Position numbers and translations under genes: made by a program. A stretch of 64,000 nt of DNA, from NCBI GenBank assembly GCA_002423395.1, contig DIVZ01000005.1, positions 318,258 through 382,257 on the forward strand, written 5' to 3'. Under the pieces are notes generated by a model. The model saw nothing but the letters and a program-made list of their open reading frames with translations, had not been told where the DNA came from and made no database searches. The stretch comes from Eubacteriaceae bacterium UBA6119 (GTDB taxonomy: Bacteria > Bacillota > Clostridia > Eubacteriales > UBA1433). Below are positions 1-8,796 of the stretch, in pieces; the stretch's first letter is position 1; the number at the start of each line of letters is the position of its first letter.

Positions 1-193
1 TGCAATATCAAAAACATTTGCTTCCGATATGGCAATGCATGTAACAACTGATGCTGTGCAGGTTTTCGGCGGATACGGATATAGCAAAGAATATCCGGTT
101 GAAAAGAGAATGAGAGACGCTAAAATATTCCAGATTTTTGAAGGAACCAATCAAATCCAACGTATGATTATTTCGGGCGCATTGCTTAGATAA
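1..193 (+). CDS. Acyl-CoA dehydrogenase (butyryl-CoA dehydrogenase type), C-terminal part
   Basis: Only the last 63 codons are in the window; the reading frame enters at base 2 and stops with TAA at 191-193. The fragment carries the C-terminal signature of short-chain acyl-CoA dehydrogenases, FGGYGY followed by KRMRDAKIFQIFEGTNQIQ, which forms part of the FAD and subunit interface. Lying directly upstream of etfB and etfA, it is most likely the butyryl-CoA dehydrogenase of the Bcd/EtfAB complex, reducing crotonyl-CoA to butyryl-CoA. Substrate length cannot be fixed from this fragment. Confidence 0.9.
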   Translation, partial: AISKTFASDMAMHVTTDAVQVFGGYGYSKEYPVEKRMRDAKIFQIFEGTNQIQRMIISGALLR

Positions 194-273
194 ATTTAAG
201 AAACAACGTAATACAAAATATAATCATAAGGGCAGATAAGCTATCTGTCCTTATGTTCAAAAAGGAGATAATA

Positions 274-1062
274 ATGGAGATATTGGTTTGCGTAAAACAA
301 GTACCCGATACCGAAGAGATTAAAGTTGATCCCGTTACGGGAAGTCTTATAAGAGAAGGCGTGCCTTCTATATTAAACCCGCTCGATGCTTGCGCGCTTG
401 AAGCGGCGGTAAGATTTAAGGAAGCGCACGGCGGAGCCGTAACTGTTATTAGCATGGGACCGCCTCAGGCGGAACAAGCGTTAAGACAATGCATTTCGGT
501 AGGAGCTGATGATGCTGTTCTTATTACGGACAGAGCGTTTAAAGATTCAGATACTTTAGCGACAAGCTATGCGCTCAGCCTTACCTCAAAACAGTTAGGA
601 TGCTTTGATGTAATATTTTGCGGAAAGCACACTATTGACGGCGAAACAGGTCAGGTAGGACCTCAAATTGCGGAACATTTAAACTATAACCAAATAACTG
701 GTGTAATGGATGTTAAATTTGATGGCGAATACTTACTTGCATCAAGAGAAATGGAAGAAGGAAAAGAAACGGTGCAGGCAGCGCTGCCATGCGTAATAAC
801 CGTTACAAAAACAAATTACACTCCCCGTTATCCTTCCATTAAAAGTAAAATGGCGGCAAACAAAAAAGAAATAAAGATTTTATCGGCAAGTCAGATAGAA
901 GGACTTGAAATGGATAGGATAGGCATGTCAGGCTCAAGAACCACAGTTGTAAAAAGCTTCGTGCCTGCGGTAGGAGAAGCAGGCATGATTATATGCGAAG
1001 AAACGGCTGAGCAATCGGGCAAAAAACTTGCAGCTCTGCTTGTTGACGCTAAAGTAATTTAG
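274..1062 (+). CDS. etfB: Electron transfer flavoprotein subunit beta
   Basis: The 262-residue product has the EtfB opening MEILVCVKQVPDTEEI and the family signature region around residues 155-185 (ASREMEEG, LPCVITV, then PRYPS). It pairs with EtfA to pass electrons between NADH and an acyl-CoA dehydrogenase, and in anaerobes such complexes can bifurcate electrons to ferredoxin. I chose ATG at 274 rather than the in-frame ATG at 253 because AAAGGAG lies 6-12 bases before it and the protein then starts as family members do. It sits between the acyl-CoA dehydrogenase gene and etfA, 9 bases apart from the latter, as one operon. Confidence 0.95.
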   Translation: MEILVCVKQVPDTEEIKVDPVTGSLIREGVPSILNPLDACALEAAVRFKEAHGGAVTVISMGPPQAEQALRQCISVGADDAVLITDRAFKDSDTLATSYALSLTSKQLGCFDVIFCGKHTIDGETGQVGPQIAEHLNYNQITGVMDVKFDGEYLLASREMEEGKETVQAALPCVITVTKTNYTPRYPSIKSKMAANKKEIKILSASQIEGLEMDRIGMSGSRTTVVKSFVPAVGEAGMIICEETAEQSGKKLAALLVDAKVI

Positions 1063-1071
1063 GAGGCGGCA

Positions 1072-2082
1072 ATGGATAAATCGCTTTACAAAAATATATG
1101 GGTATATGTTGAATTAACTGAAGGCAAAGCTGACAAAGTATCGCTTGAACTTTTGGGCGAAGCAAGAAAAATAGCTGATGCTTCAGGCGAAAAACTTGTG
1201 GCTGTGTTAATATCGGATGCCGCCGAAAAAGCTGCGGAAGAAATATCATGCGCTAATGTGGATGATATAATTATTGTGTCTGGCGAAGAATACAAGCATT
1301 ATTCTACTGATGCTTATACATTCGCATTCACTCAGCTGTGTAAAAAATACAAGCCGTCTGTTTTGTTTATGGGCGCCACTGACAACGGCAAAGACATGGC
1401 TCCCAGATTGTCGGCAAGGCTTGATACCGGCTCAATAGCAGACACAACTGAGTTATATTATAATCCCGAAACAAAGGATATAGAATGGACAAAACCCGCT
1501 TTCGGCGGAAATCTGATGGCAACTATCGTATGTGATAAATCGCGCCCGCAGATAGGCACAATACGTCAGGGCGTATTTAAAGCAGCGCTGCCGGTAAAAA
1601 AAGAAAATATAAACATAATAAAAGAAAACATAAACACTCCTGCGGAGATGATAAGGACAATATTTAAAAACTACACCGCTAATGAAAGCACAGCAGATAT
1701 AAAAATCGAGGATGCGGAAGTTATTGTCGCCATAGGCAGAGGCGTTAAAAACCAGGAACAAATAGCGATATTCAAAGAACTTGCAGACATGCTTGGCGGA
1801 ACAATTGCCGTTACGCGCCCTATAGTAGACTGCGGATGGTATTCAGTAAAATGTCAGGTAGGGCAGTCGGGCAAAATTGTAAGCCCAAGGCTTTATATTG
1901 CCTGCGGAATATCGGGCGCTGTTCAGCATACTGCGGGAATGACGTCTTCGGATGTTATAATAGCTATAAACTCGGACAAAACGGCTCCGATTTTCGGCTT
2001 TGCGGATTACGCTGTAGTGGGCGATATGTTTGAAGTTGTGCCTGCTTTAATAGAAGAAATAAAATCTCTTAAAGGCATTTAA
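1072..2082 (+). CDS. etfA: Electron transfer flavoprotein subunit alpha
   Basis: The 336-residue protein has the two-domain EtfA layout: an N-terminal Rossmann-like domain and a C-terminal FAD-binding domain with TRPIVDCGW, the VGQSGKIVSP stretch, and the conserved end IACGISGAVQH ... NSDKTAPIF. There is no extra N-terminal ferredoxin, so it is the plain form. It begins 9 bases after etfB behind GGAGGCGGCA and is followed by a terminator at 2188. Its last 50 or so bases reappear in decayed form at about 7050-7125 (see that entry). Confidence 0.95.
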   Translation: MDKSLYKNIWVYVELTEGKADKVSLELLGEARKIADASGEKLVAVLISDAAEKAAEEISCANVDDIIIVSGEEYKHYSTDAYTFAFTQLCKKYKPSVLFMGATDNGKDMAPRLSARLDTGSIADTTELYYNPETKDIEWTKPAFGGNLMATIVCDKSRPQIGTIRQGVFKAALPVKKENINIIKENINTPAEMIRTIFKNYTANESTADIKIEDAEVIVAIGRGVKNQEQIAIFKELADMLGGTIAVTRPIVDCGWYSVKCQVGQSGKIVSPRLYIACGISGAVQHTAGMTSSDVIIAINSDKTAPIFGFADYAVVGDMFEVVPALIEEIKSLKGI

Positions 2083-2187
2083 TGCAATTTATTTGTGTTT
2101 TATTACATTCAACGCAAATTCACATGCCAAACAATAGTTATTAATTAATAACACAGGTTGTTTTTTGATAAATGAAAGATAAGTATA

Positions 2188-2213
2188 AAAAGCAGGCATG
2201 CGCCTGCTTTTTT
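2188..2213 (+). terminator. Rho-independent terminator after etfA
   Basis: AGCAGGC and GCCTGCT form a 7-bp stem with a 4-base loop, followed by six T. It closes the acyl-CoA dehydrogenase-etfBA operon. Confidence 0.85.
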
Positions 2214-2267
2214 ACAAACATTTTTCTCTTTTTTCAATACATAATCAATTTGGACTATATTTTTTTG

Positions 2268-3515
2268 CTATACTGCAGAATGTTCAGTACCGATAGCAAC
2301 ATCTTTTTTTAAAAAATAATTGGGTAAGAACGAAAAGCATGCAATTACTGCGGATATTGCCAAAAAGATAAACGCCATATAGAATGATCCGTTGTTCGCA
2401 TCTACCATAAATCCCATGGCGGCAGGAGCTACAAAGCTGCCTATTTGTGAACCGAAATTTACAAAACCGATGGCAGATCCTGTGACTTGTATCGGAAATT
2501 GTCTCATAACTAAGTTGGTAATTATCACAAATACAGCGGTAACACATGCAATTGTGAGCCCTTCGAATGAAAAGAACAATGCAAGTATCTTTGACGTATA
2601 CATGAGATAAATGGAAACAGCAGCAATTACAGCCAAAATGATTGCTAATATACGGATACGGCTTGTCTGCAATTTATCAATAATAACGCCGCAGAGTAAC
2701 ATTGCAACTACGCCTGCGATCATAGGCAGAACTTGGTATTTCCCTACTTGCATAAGATCAATATGCCGAATTTGTACAAGAACAGTCGGTATCCAAGAAT
2801 TAATACCCCATGTTATCATGCTTACACAAAAACCAGATATGAACATACCCCATACCATTGGTACTCTTATTACTTGTTTTAAAGGTGAAACAGATGTATT
2901 TTCAACTTCTGTCTGGTTGTCCGCGTTTTCTTTGACGGCGGGCGCTACATTAAATAGCGGCAGATACGATGCCAAAATTATTATTCCGCATGCGCCGCTG
3001 ATAAAAAACAAAGCTGACCATCCCATAGAGCCGATTATCCAGGCGAACAATACTGAACTTACAGCGCCTATTACTGCTCCGGAGACCATTAATACTGACA
3101 TTGCTTTTCCCTGGCTGTTTCTGGGGAACACCTGCGCGATAGTTCTTGAAGCTGTGGGATAGAATATTCCCACGCCGACCCCGGTTAAAAATCGAAATGC
3201 TATCAGTGATGATACAGACCAGGAAAAACCGGTAAAGGCAGCGGCTGCTGACCAAATTATTGCGCTGGCTAACAGTACTTTTTTAGCTCCGAATTTGTCA
3301 GCTAACAATCCGCCGGGAATTTGCATCAAAGCATAACCGATAAAAAAGCTGCTGATTACAATACCGTTCATAGACGCGTTTATATTAAAGTCTTTCGCTA
3401 TATTCAATATTGCATAGTTAATGGTAAATCTGCTTAGATTTGCAATACACCAACCGATAAATAACAAGGTAAGTATTGCTTGTTTACTTGCGTATTTGTT
3501 GGTTTTATTAATCAT
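2268..3515 (-). CDS. MFS transporter, anion:cation symporter (ACS)-like
   Basis: A 415-residue protein with about 12 hydrophobic segments. The first helix (GWCIANLSRFTINYAI), the loop 2-3 motif GGLLADKFGAKKV and the helix 4-5 stretch RFLTGVGVGIFYPTASRTIA are typical of the major facilitator superfamily, in particular the ACS branch that imports hexuronates, glucarate and other organic anions by proton symport. It is transcribed away from the esterase and dehydrogenase genes across a 450-bp control region, so an organic acid or ester is the probable cargo; the exact substrate cannot be read from the sequence. RBS AGGAGG precedes the ATG. Confidence 0.85.
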   Translation of the reverse strand: MINKTNKYASKQAILTLLFIGWCIANLSRFTINYAILNIAKDFNINASMNGIVISSFFIGYALMQIPGGLLADKFGAKKVLLASAIIWSAAAAFTGFSWSVSSLIAFRFLTGVGVGIFYPTASRTIAQVFPRNSQGKAMSVLMVSGAVIGAVSSVLFAWIIGSMGWSALFFISGACGIIILASYLPLFNVAPAVKENADNQTEVENTSVSPLKQVIRVPMVWGMFISGFCVSMITWGINSWIPTVLVQIRHIDLMQVGKYQVLPMIAGVVAMLLCGVIIDKLQTSRIRILAIILAVIAAVSIYLMYTSKILALFFSFEGLTIACVTAVFVIITNLVMRQFPIQVTGSAIGFVNFGSQIGSFVAPAAMGFMVDANNGSFYMAFIFLAISAVIACFSFLPNYFLKKDVAIGTEHSAV

Positions 3516-3966
3516 AATTATTCCTCCTATTTTTAGTTATTAAGCTCTAAAGCTGTAAGGTATGTATTTTTGTTTGTGTTAGCATCTGTTTTGTTTAATG
3601 GTTATGGGTTTTCCTCCTTTCTTCAATCAACAGGCTCTAAATTCCTTTTATATCCTTAAAGCTTTCTATTAGTACAATGAATTATATAGTTGCATATTAA
3701 TAATTACCAATATATATTAATAAATCAATCTATAGCAAAAAAGCTATTAATGATGCAAAACCGCAAAACGTTTACAGATAAATATAAAGCAACTATTGAT
3801 TGTATAGGCGTTTAATTACAAATGAAGAAACTTGTTTTTTTAAATAATAGCCAATTAGCTATTATTTAATTCATTAATATATATTGGAAATTATCATAAT
3901 ACGAATATATAATTCATCATAGCAATTTAAAACACTTAATTTTATTAGAGAAAAGAGGTAAAAATT
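3516..3966. promoter_or_regulatory. Divergent control region with LysR-type dyads
   Basis: This 451-bp gap between the divergent MFS and esterase genes is extremely AT-rich. Two dyads share the pattern ATAGC-N6-GCTAT, at 3732-3747 and 3847-3862; the second sits inside a longer one whose 12-bp arms (3840-3851 and 3858-3869) pair perfectly. A perfect 15-bp inverted repeat, CCAATATATATTAAT at 3707-3721 and its complement at 3873-3887, brackets both. These are good candidates for binding by the LysR regulator encoded at 6035-6916. No gene is visible in the gap. Confidence 0.6.
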
Positions 3967-4899
3967 ATGTCGTTAAATCCAAAATATGAAGAATTCTTAA
4001 AACATGATTTTGACAGTATGTTCAGTTTGGGAGTCGATAAAATACGAGCAATTTACGCGCAGATGATGAACGGGGAAAAAGAAAAATCTGCAAAAGTGGA
4101 CTCTATAGAAGACCGTACAGTGAAGACGTCGATAAGAGACACGCTTATTCGCATTTACAGGCCAAAAGGCGAAGATGTAAATCCAGTTGTAATCTGGATG
4201 CACGGCGGCGGTTTTGTACTGGGAGATATTGAGCATGGTGACGCAACTTGCCGAGAATTATGCAGCCGCGTTGGGTGTACTGTAATATCGATCGAATATG
4301 GCCTTTGTCCGCCCTATAAGTTTCCGCAGCCTGAAAACGAATGTTATGAAGTCGTAAGATGGATATACCAAAACGCGAAAGAACTAAAAATCGATCCTAA
4401 CAGGATCTGCGTTGCCGGCGATAGCGCAGGCGGCACTTTAGCGGCGGTTATACCGCATCTTTCAAGAGATAGAAAAGAATTCCCGCTTGTCTATCAGGTA
4501 CTGGTTTACGGTTGCTTTGACTGGAACAATATGGGAAAAAGAAAATCCAGAATAGAAAACGGCGAAGGATATAGACTAACATCATATAGTCATGAATGGC
4601 ATAACTTCCATCACCTGAAAGACCGCAGTGAAGGACTCGACCCGATGTGTTCGCCCTTGCTTAGTAAAAACTTCAACGACCTTCCTCCCGCGCTGATAAT
4701 CACAGCCGAATACGATTTGCTCAGAGACGAGAGCATAGATTATGCTAAGGCATTAACTGATGCAGGCGTGCCGGCCTATTTGAAAAATTACGAGGGAGCT
4801 ATTCATGGATTCCTCAGTTTCAGACAGTTGGATCTTGATGAGGCAAAAGACGCTATGACATTAATGTGCGACAAAATTCAGCAGGCATTCAATAAATAG
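3967..4899 (+). CDS. Alpha/beta-hydrolase, HSL-family esterase
   Basis: The 310-residue protein has the oxyanion-hole motif HGGG (about residues 79-82), the nucleophile elbow GDSAGG (about residue 156), and C-terminal acid and histidine in YDLLRDE and IHGFLSF. These define the hormone-sensitive-lipase group of carboxylesterases, which cleave short acyl esters; no signal peptide is seen, so it is cytoplasmic. It heads a two-gene unit with the D-2-hydroxyacid dehydrogenase 63 bases on and is divergent from the MFS transporter, which suggests hydrolysis of an imported ester. RBS AGAGGT precedes the ATG. Confidence 0.88.
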   Translation: MSLNPKYEEFLKHDFDSMFSLGVDKIRAIYAQMMNGEKEKSAKVDSIEDRTVKTSIRDTLIRIYRPKGEDVNPVVIWMHGGGFVLGDIEHGDATCRELCSRVGCTVISIEYGLCPPYKFPQPENECYEVVRWIYQNAKELKIDPNRICVAGDSAGGTLAAVIPHLSRDRKEFPLVYQVLVYGCFDWNNMGKRKSRIENGEGYRLTSYSHEWHNFHHLKDRSEGLDPMCSPLLSKNFNDLPPALIITAEYDLLRDESIDYAKALTDAGVPAYLKNYEGAIHGFLSFRQLDLDEAKDAMTLMCDKIQQAFNK

Positions 4900-4962
4900 G
4901 ATATTTTCATTCTTACACTGTGTATATGCGTGTAAAAAATAGTAAGAACCAGAAGGAGAAAT

Positions 4963-5955
4963 ATGCATATGAACAAAATAGCATTTTATGACACAAAATC
5001 ATATGATAAGAAATGGTTCGATGAACTTAAAAATCAATATGGCTATGAATTTAAGTATATCGAGAGTAAATTAAATAAAAATACCGCTCATCTGGCAAGC
5101 GGTGCTGACGCGGTTGTTATTTTTGTAAATGATGCGGCAGACGCGGAAACCATCAACTTATTAGAAGAGTTGGGAGTAAGGCTGATTGCTCTTAGGTGCG
5201 CAGGATTTAACAATGTTGATTTAAAAAGCGCTGATGGGAAAATTCGAGTTGCCAGGGTTCCTGCATACTCTCCTTACGCAGTAGCTGAATATGCAATGTC
5301 ACTTCTTCTGACGCTAAACAGAAAAACATATAAAGCCTATAACCGTATCAGAGATTATAATTTTAAGCTGGATGGTTTGACAGGTTTTGATCTTTACGGA
5401 AAAACAGTAGGTGTTGTCGGTACAGGTAAGATAGGTCAAGTGTTTATTGACATTTGCAAAGGTTTTAATATGAATGTCATAGCGTTTGATCTATACCCTG
5501 CTGCCGGTAGAGAAATAAATTATGTTACGTCTGATGAGTTGTTTCGAAAGGCGGATATAATATCATTCCACTGTCCACTGACAGATGCTACACGTTATAT
5601 GGTAAATAAGGACACCCTTGCAATAATGAAGGACGGTGTGTATATCATAAACACATCACGCGGTCCGATTATTGATACAGCGGCGCTTTTGGAAGCGTTG
5701 AAATCAAAAAAAGTAGCAGGCGCAGGTTTGGATGTTTATGAAAAAGAAGCGGATCTATTTTTTGAGGACCATTCGGGCAGCATAATAAAAGATGACATAG
5801 CCAGAGAGCTTATCTCAATGCCCAATGTGCTTCTCACTTCACATCAGGCATTCTTAACCAATGAAGCTCTGAAGAAAATAGCGGAAGTAACAATGCAAAA
5901 TCTTAAAGAATTTTTTGATGGATTGCCAATGAAAAACGAAGCTACTGCGCAATAA
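4963..5955 (+). CDS. D-2-hydroxyacid dehydrogenase (D-lactate dehydrogenase type)
   Basis: A 330-residue NAD-dependent oxidoreductase. It has the Rossmann motif GVVGTGKIGQ near residue 148, the family signatures ADIISFHCPLT and YIINTSRGPIID, the catalytic Arg in the SRG segment and the catalytic His in LLTSHQAFLT near residue 297. This arrangement matches fermentative D-lactate dehydrogenases that reduce pyruvate or related 2-keto acids. The start is ambiguous: AAGGAG lies 4 bases before ATG 4963 and 10 before ATG 4969. Co-transcribed with the esterase, it may process the hydroxy acid released by that enzyme. Confidence 0.88.
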   Translation: MHMNKIAFYDTKSYDKKWFDELKNQYGYEFKYIESKLNKNTAHLASGADAVVIFVNDAADAETINLLEELGVRLIALRCAGFNNVDLKSADGKIRVARVPAYSPYAVAEYAMSLLLTLNRKTYKAYNRIRDYNFKLDGLTGFDLYGKTVGVVGTGKIGQVFIDICKGFNMNVIAFDLYPAAGREINYVTSDELFRKADIISFHCPLTDATRYMVNKDTLAIMKDGVYIINTSRGPIIDTAALLEALKSKKVAGAGLDVYEKEADLFFEDHSGSIIKDDIARELISMPNVLLTSHQAFLTNEALKKIAEVTMQNLKEFFDGLPMKNEATAQ

Positions 5956-6034
5956 ATATCTAACTTGTGATGCAAAATTTTAGCCGTGCGTAAGCTTTAT
6001 ATTTAAAAAAGTTTATGCGCGGTTATTTTATTGC

Positions 6035-6916
6035 CTATATTTTACCGACATACTTTTGAATGAGAAAATCCCTGAATTGCATCACTGCTAATGGTAAATA
6101 GCGGCTTTTCAGATACGATATGGCAGTGGTGCGTTCCGCTTTAAAATCATTGATATGTAATATGACAAGATTATCGCATGTGCTTTTTTCAATCATTTTA
6201 ATCGGCAAAAATGCAATTCCAAGATTGGCGTTAATTAGGTCAATGATGTTTATAGCGGCCTGGCTTTCAAAAACGATATTAGGTATAAATCCTGCTTGAC
6301 GGCAGTAATTATCAGTTATATTACGTATTCCGAAACCTTCTTTAAAGCTTACGAAGGACTCGCCCGCGGCTTCTATTAAATTAATACTGTCACGGTGGGC
6401 AAACCTATGCTCTTTGGGAACAACCAAAAAAACTTCCTCAACTATTAAAGGAATGCATTCTATGTCGTCGCCGATAAGCGGCGGAGATGAAATGCAAAGA
6501 TCTATCTTGCCCGTAAGAAGCTGTTTTTGCGCTTCTGAAAATGAACCGATAGTCTGATGAAATTTTGCTTTAGGATGCAGGTTCATAAATTCTTTAATCA
6601 GCTTTGCGAAGGGATACATATTGTTAAAAGACATCTTGATTATTTGCTCTCCCATGCCTTGCATGTCCCGAATCTGAGTTTTTGCGTCTTCCAAATTAAC
6701 AAATGCTTTTTCAATTTGATAAAGAAACGCTTTGCCATATTGATTAAGGCGGATCTGACGTCCTATACGGTCAAACAAAGGCGTACCCAGTTCTGCCTCA
6801 AGCAGTGAAATAACTTTGCTTAACGACGGCTGGGCGATATTGAGTTCGCTTGCTGCCTTAGTCATATGCTCTGTTTCCGCGACTTTTTGAAAGTATTTCA
6901 ATTGCAGTAAATTCAT
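6035..6916 (-). CDS. LysR-family transcriptional regulator
   Basis: The 293-residue protein begins MNLLQLKYFQKVAE and carries the LysR winged helix-turn-helix over residues 1-60 (MTKAASELNIAQPSLSKVI), followed by a periplasmic-binding-like effector domain with the usual PLVIEEVFLVVPKEH region. I chose the ATG at 6916; the in-frame ATG four codons upstream lacks a suitably spaced ribosome site. It points towards the esterase/dehydrogenase pair and is the likely activator of the divergent promoter at 3516-3966. A half-site GCTAT occurs upstream of its own start at 6958-6962, hinting at autoregulation. Confidence 0.9.
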   Translation of the reverse strand: MNLLQLKYFQKVAETEHMTKAASELNIAQPSLSKVISLLEAELGTPLFDRIGRQIRLNQYGKAFLYQIEKAFVNLEDAKTQIRDMQGMGEQIIKMSFNNMYPFAKLIKEFMNLHPKAKFHQTIGSFSEAQKQLLTGKIDLCISSPPLIGDDIECIPLIVEEVFLVVPKEHRFAHRDSINLIEAAGESFVSFKEGFGIRNITDNYCRQAGFIPNIVFESQAAINIIDLINANLGIAFLPIKMIEKSTCDNLVILHINDFKAERTTAISYLKSRYLPLAVMQFRDFLIQKYVGKI

Positions 6917-7049
6917 ATGTTTAACCATCCTAAAGAAATTTTAATTATTTATAATAAGCTATTAATTAAATATAATTATATATTAAAATATATAAGTAAA
7001 CAATAATGCTTAAGAAAATATCATAAATAATAAATAAACTTATAATGAT

Positions 7050-7125
7050 AGGCAATAGCATATCTTTAAGATTCGCCTGCGTTAAATGATGAGATAAAAG
7101 CGCTTAAAGGTATTTAATGCAATTT
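7050..7125 (+). pseudogene. Decayed copy of the etfA 3' end
   Basis: From 7077 to 7125 the sequence can be aligned without gaps to the last 40 or so bases of etfA and the first dozen bases beyond its stop. It would encode PALNDEIKALKGI-stop against PALIEEIKSLKGI-stop in etfA, and the final 24 bases differ at one position. Similarity continues upstream to about 7050 with one gap and more mismatches. It is in the same orientation as etfA and lies about 5 kb downstream, so the MFS/esterase/LysR island is enclosed between the intact 3' end and this remnant. Confidence 0.75.
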
Positions 7126-7130
7126 AAAAG

Positions 7131-7159
7131 TTGACATAAGGCTTATTGAATAATATAAT
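7131..7159 (+). promoter_or_regulatory. Promoter of tRNA-Pro
   Basis: TTGACA at 7131-7136 and TATAAT at 7154-7159 are both perfect consensus with a 17-base spacer. The mature tRNA begins 17 bases after the -10 box. Confidence 0.85.
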
Positions 7160-7174
7160 ATTAAATGCTTTCAG

Positions 7175-7252
<78 letters not shown>

Positions 7253-7282
7253 TTAAAAAACCAATATTTATTTAAAAATAAT

Positions 7283-7312
7283 GAAAACCCTTATAATACA
7301 GGGGTTTTCTTA
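7283..7312 (+). terminator. Probable terminator after tRNA-Pro
   Basis: GAAAACCC and GGGTTTTC form an 8-bp stem with an 11-base loop, followed by a short T-rich stretch. The long loop makes it a weak candidate. Confidence 0.5.
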
Positions 7313-7413
7313 TTTCGTGTTTAAATCAATGCATAACATTTAAAAGAGAGAAATGTTTTAAAGTATAAATATACTGTTATTTAACGCCATTTAATAATGA
7401 CTTTTTTGTTAAT

Positions 7414-7791
7414 TTATTTTAAATATTTTTCTTTATATTCTTCTGCGCTCATATTTGCCTTGCAAGCCATAGAAGCAAGCAATTTATCGGGATATGGAAA
7501 AAGCAAAAAAGCTTTTTTTATTGTTTCATCATCCGGGCGTGCAATTTCTTCGTAAATGTCCTGAGCAAACGCTAAAAACGGCGTTGTATCTGCCTGCAAT
7601 CCTTCAATACCGTTAAGCTCGTCAACAAATGCTATAATTTCTTCGGCAGTGTCTGCTTTCTTTGTGCAAAAATTATAAACAAGCGACATTGACTTAAACC
7701 CGTTAAGCTGGAGAAAACTTGTAAAAACAGCATTCGTATTCCCATAATCACGCAAGATTTTACGTTTTAAATCTTCATATAATGTTGCCAT
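7414..7791 (-). CDS. Hypothetical protein, 125 residues
   Basis: I do not recognise the family. The product is soluble, mildly acidic and predicted to be largely helical, with no signal peptide or transmembrane segment. It ends in SAEEYKEKYLK. It lies 3 bases downstream of the HEAT-like protein at 7795 and is the last gene of a three-gene leftward unit (8796 to 7414) that shows only internal, helix-rich proteins, so the three may act together. A weak GAG/GAGGGT precedes the ATG, consistent with translational coupling to its neighbour. Confidence 0.7.
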   Translation of the reverse strand: MATLYEDLKRKILRDYGNTNAVFTSFLQLNGFKSMSLVYNFCTKKADTAEEIIAFVDELNGIEGLQADTTPFLAFAQDIYEEIARPDDETIKKAFLLFPYPDKLLASMACKANMSAEEYKEKYLK

Positions 7792-7794
7792 ACT

Positions 7795-8229
7795 TTAATC
7801 TCTTTTACCCTCAAGGTATGCAATTCGCTCGTCAATAGCTTTTACTATATTTTTGCCGCACTGTTCGTGGGGACTGCCCACGTATTTAACGTATGAGAAT
7901 CTTTGGGTTTCTTTATCAAAATTTTTAAGATAGTTAGTATCGTCAATTTTGTTTATAACTGCTATTCTTACTTCTTCATAGTCATTGTAATATGGTCTTG
8001 AAATAACGGCGCGGGTAAGACATGCGGCTCTAACAGTATCAACAGGTATTTCCAGCAGCTGTTTTAACAAGTCTTGATTATTTATCTTGTTTATGGCTTC
8101 AATAGCAATGCTGCCGTTAATATCGCACTTTGCTATATCAAAAAGCACGGCTTCGTTAGCTTCTTTCTTAGTTGCTTTTAGTCGTTTTTCCCAAATTGCG
8201 TTTTTCCATTTTGGTGTGTTCGGTTTCAT
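7795..8229 (-). CDS. HEAT-like repeat protein, 144 residues
   Basis: Short helical repeats can be seen: IAIEAINKINNQDLLKQLLE, then VRAACLTRAVIS, then VRIAVINKIDDTNYLKNF. The spacing of paired helices with a conserved D/N-x-x-x-L turn and an R-A-A step resembles HEAT or leucine-rich-variant repeats, which act as protein-binding scaffolds. The neighbouring gene at 8284 has a related repeat (ISRINNKELLKKIIEQ). No catalytic motif is present. RBS AGGAG lies 8 bases before the ATG. The function is unknown. Confidence 0.75.
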   Translation of the reverse strand: MKPNTPKWKNAIWEKRLKATKKEANEAVLFDIAKCDINGSIAIEAINKINNQDLLKQLLEIPVDTVRAACLTRAVISRPYYNDYEEVRIAVINKIDDTNYLKNFDKETQRFSYVKYVGSPHEQCGKNIVKAIDERIAYLEGKRD

Positions 8230-8283
8230 AAAAAAGCTCCTGATATCAGCGTATTTAAGAATAAGATAAACTTACAGATTTTA

Positions 8284-8796
8284 TTATAATTTATTTAACT
8301 TTTCTTTTGCCGCTGAGCCTAAAGGCGTTGGGTTTTGCTCAATAATTTTTTTAAGCAGTTCTTTATTATTTATTCTGCTTATTGCGGTTTTGCGCGTATC
8401 AAAGCTTGCCCCGTAAGGCATTAATACTATTTTATATAATACTTCATTATCATCTGATGTTCCTGCAAGCATAGCCGTGTATTTTTCAAGCTGATTTTGC
8501 ACAGCGGAATAAACGGCTTTTGTTGTAAGTTCGCTTCCCGCGAAACGGTATTCGTCAGCGGCTTTTTCAAGCGGTTCAAGCTCGTAAACAGTATTTACAA
8601 TTAATGGCAGCGCCCACATTCTCATACCGCGGCTTTTACAGTTGAACGCTAAATCGTAAAGCAGCTGCCTGTCCGGCTTTTTTTCAAGAATTGATTTTAT
8701 TTTTATGGACGCCTTATACATTTTGTTAAATGACGCGTGATCACCTGCGTATAAATTTATTTCTTCATATAACATTCGCGCCTTATTATTGTTCAT
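8284..8796 (-). CDS. HEAT-like repeat protein, 170 residues
   Basis: The first gene of the three-gene unit. Its C-terminal part carries the helical repeat ISRINNKELLKKIIEQ followed by AAKEKL, matching the repeats of the next gene, and its N-terminal half (KMYKASIKIKSILEKKPD) is also helical. There is no signal peptide. The repeats suggest a binding scaffold; no enzyme motif is visible. RBS GGAG stands 5 bases before the ATG. The pair looks like diverged tandem duplicates. Confidence 0.7.
   Translation of the reverse strand: MNNNKARMLYEEINLYAGDHASFNKMYKASIKIKSILEKKPDRQLLYDLAFNCKSRGMRMWALPLIVNTVYELEPLEKAADEYRFAGSELTTKAVYSAVQNQLEKYTAMLAGTSDDNEVLYKIVLMPYGASFDTRKTAISRINNKELLKKIIEQNPTPLGSAAKEKLNKL

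Noticed and set aside
2611..3162. A 183-codon frame antisense to the MFS gene
   Set aside because: The MFS frame on the other strand has full family homology; this is its shadow.
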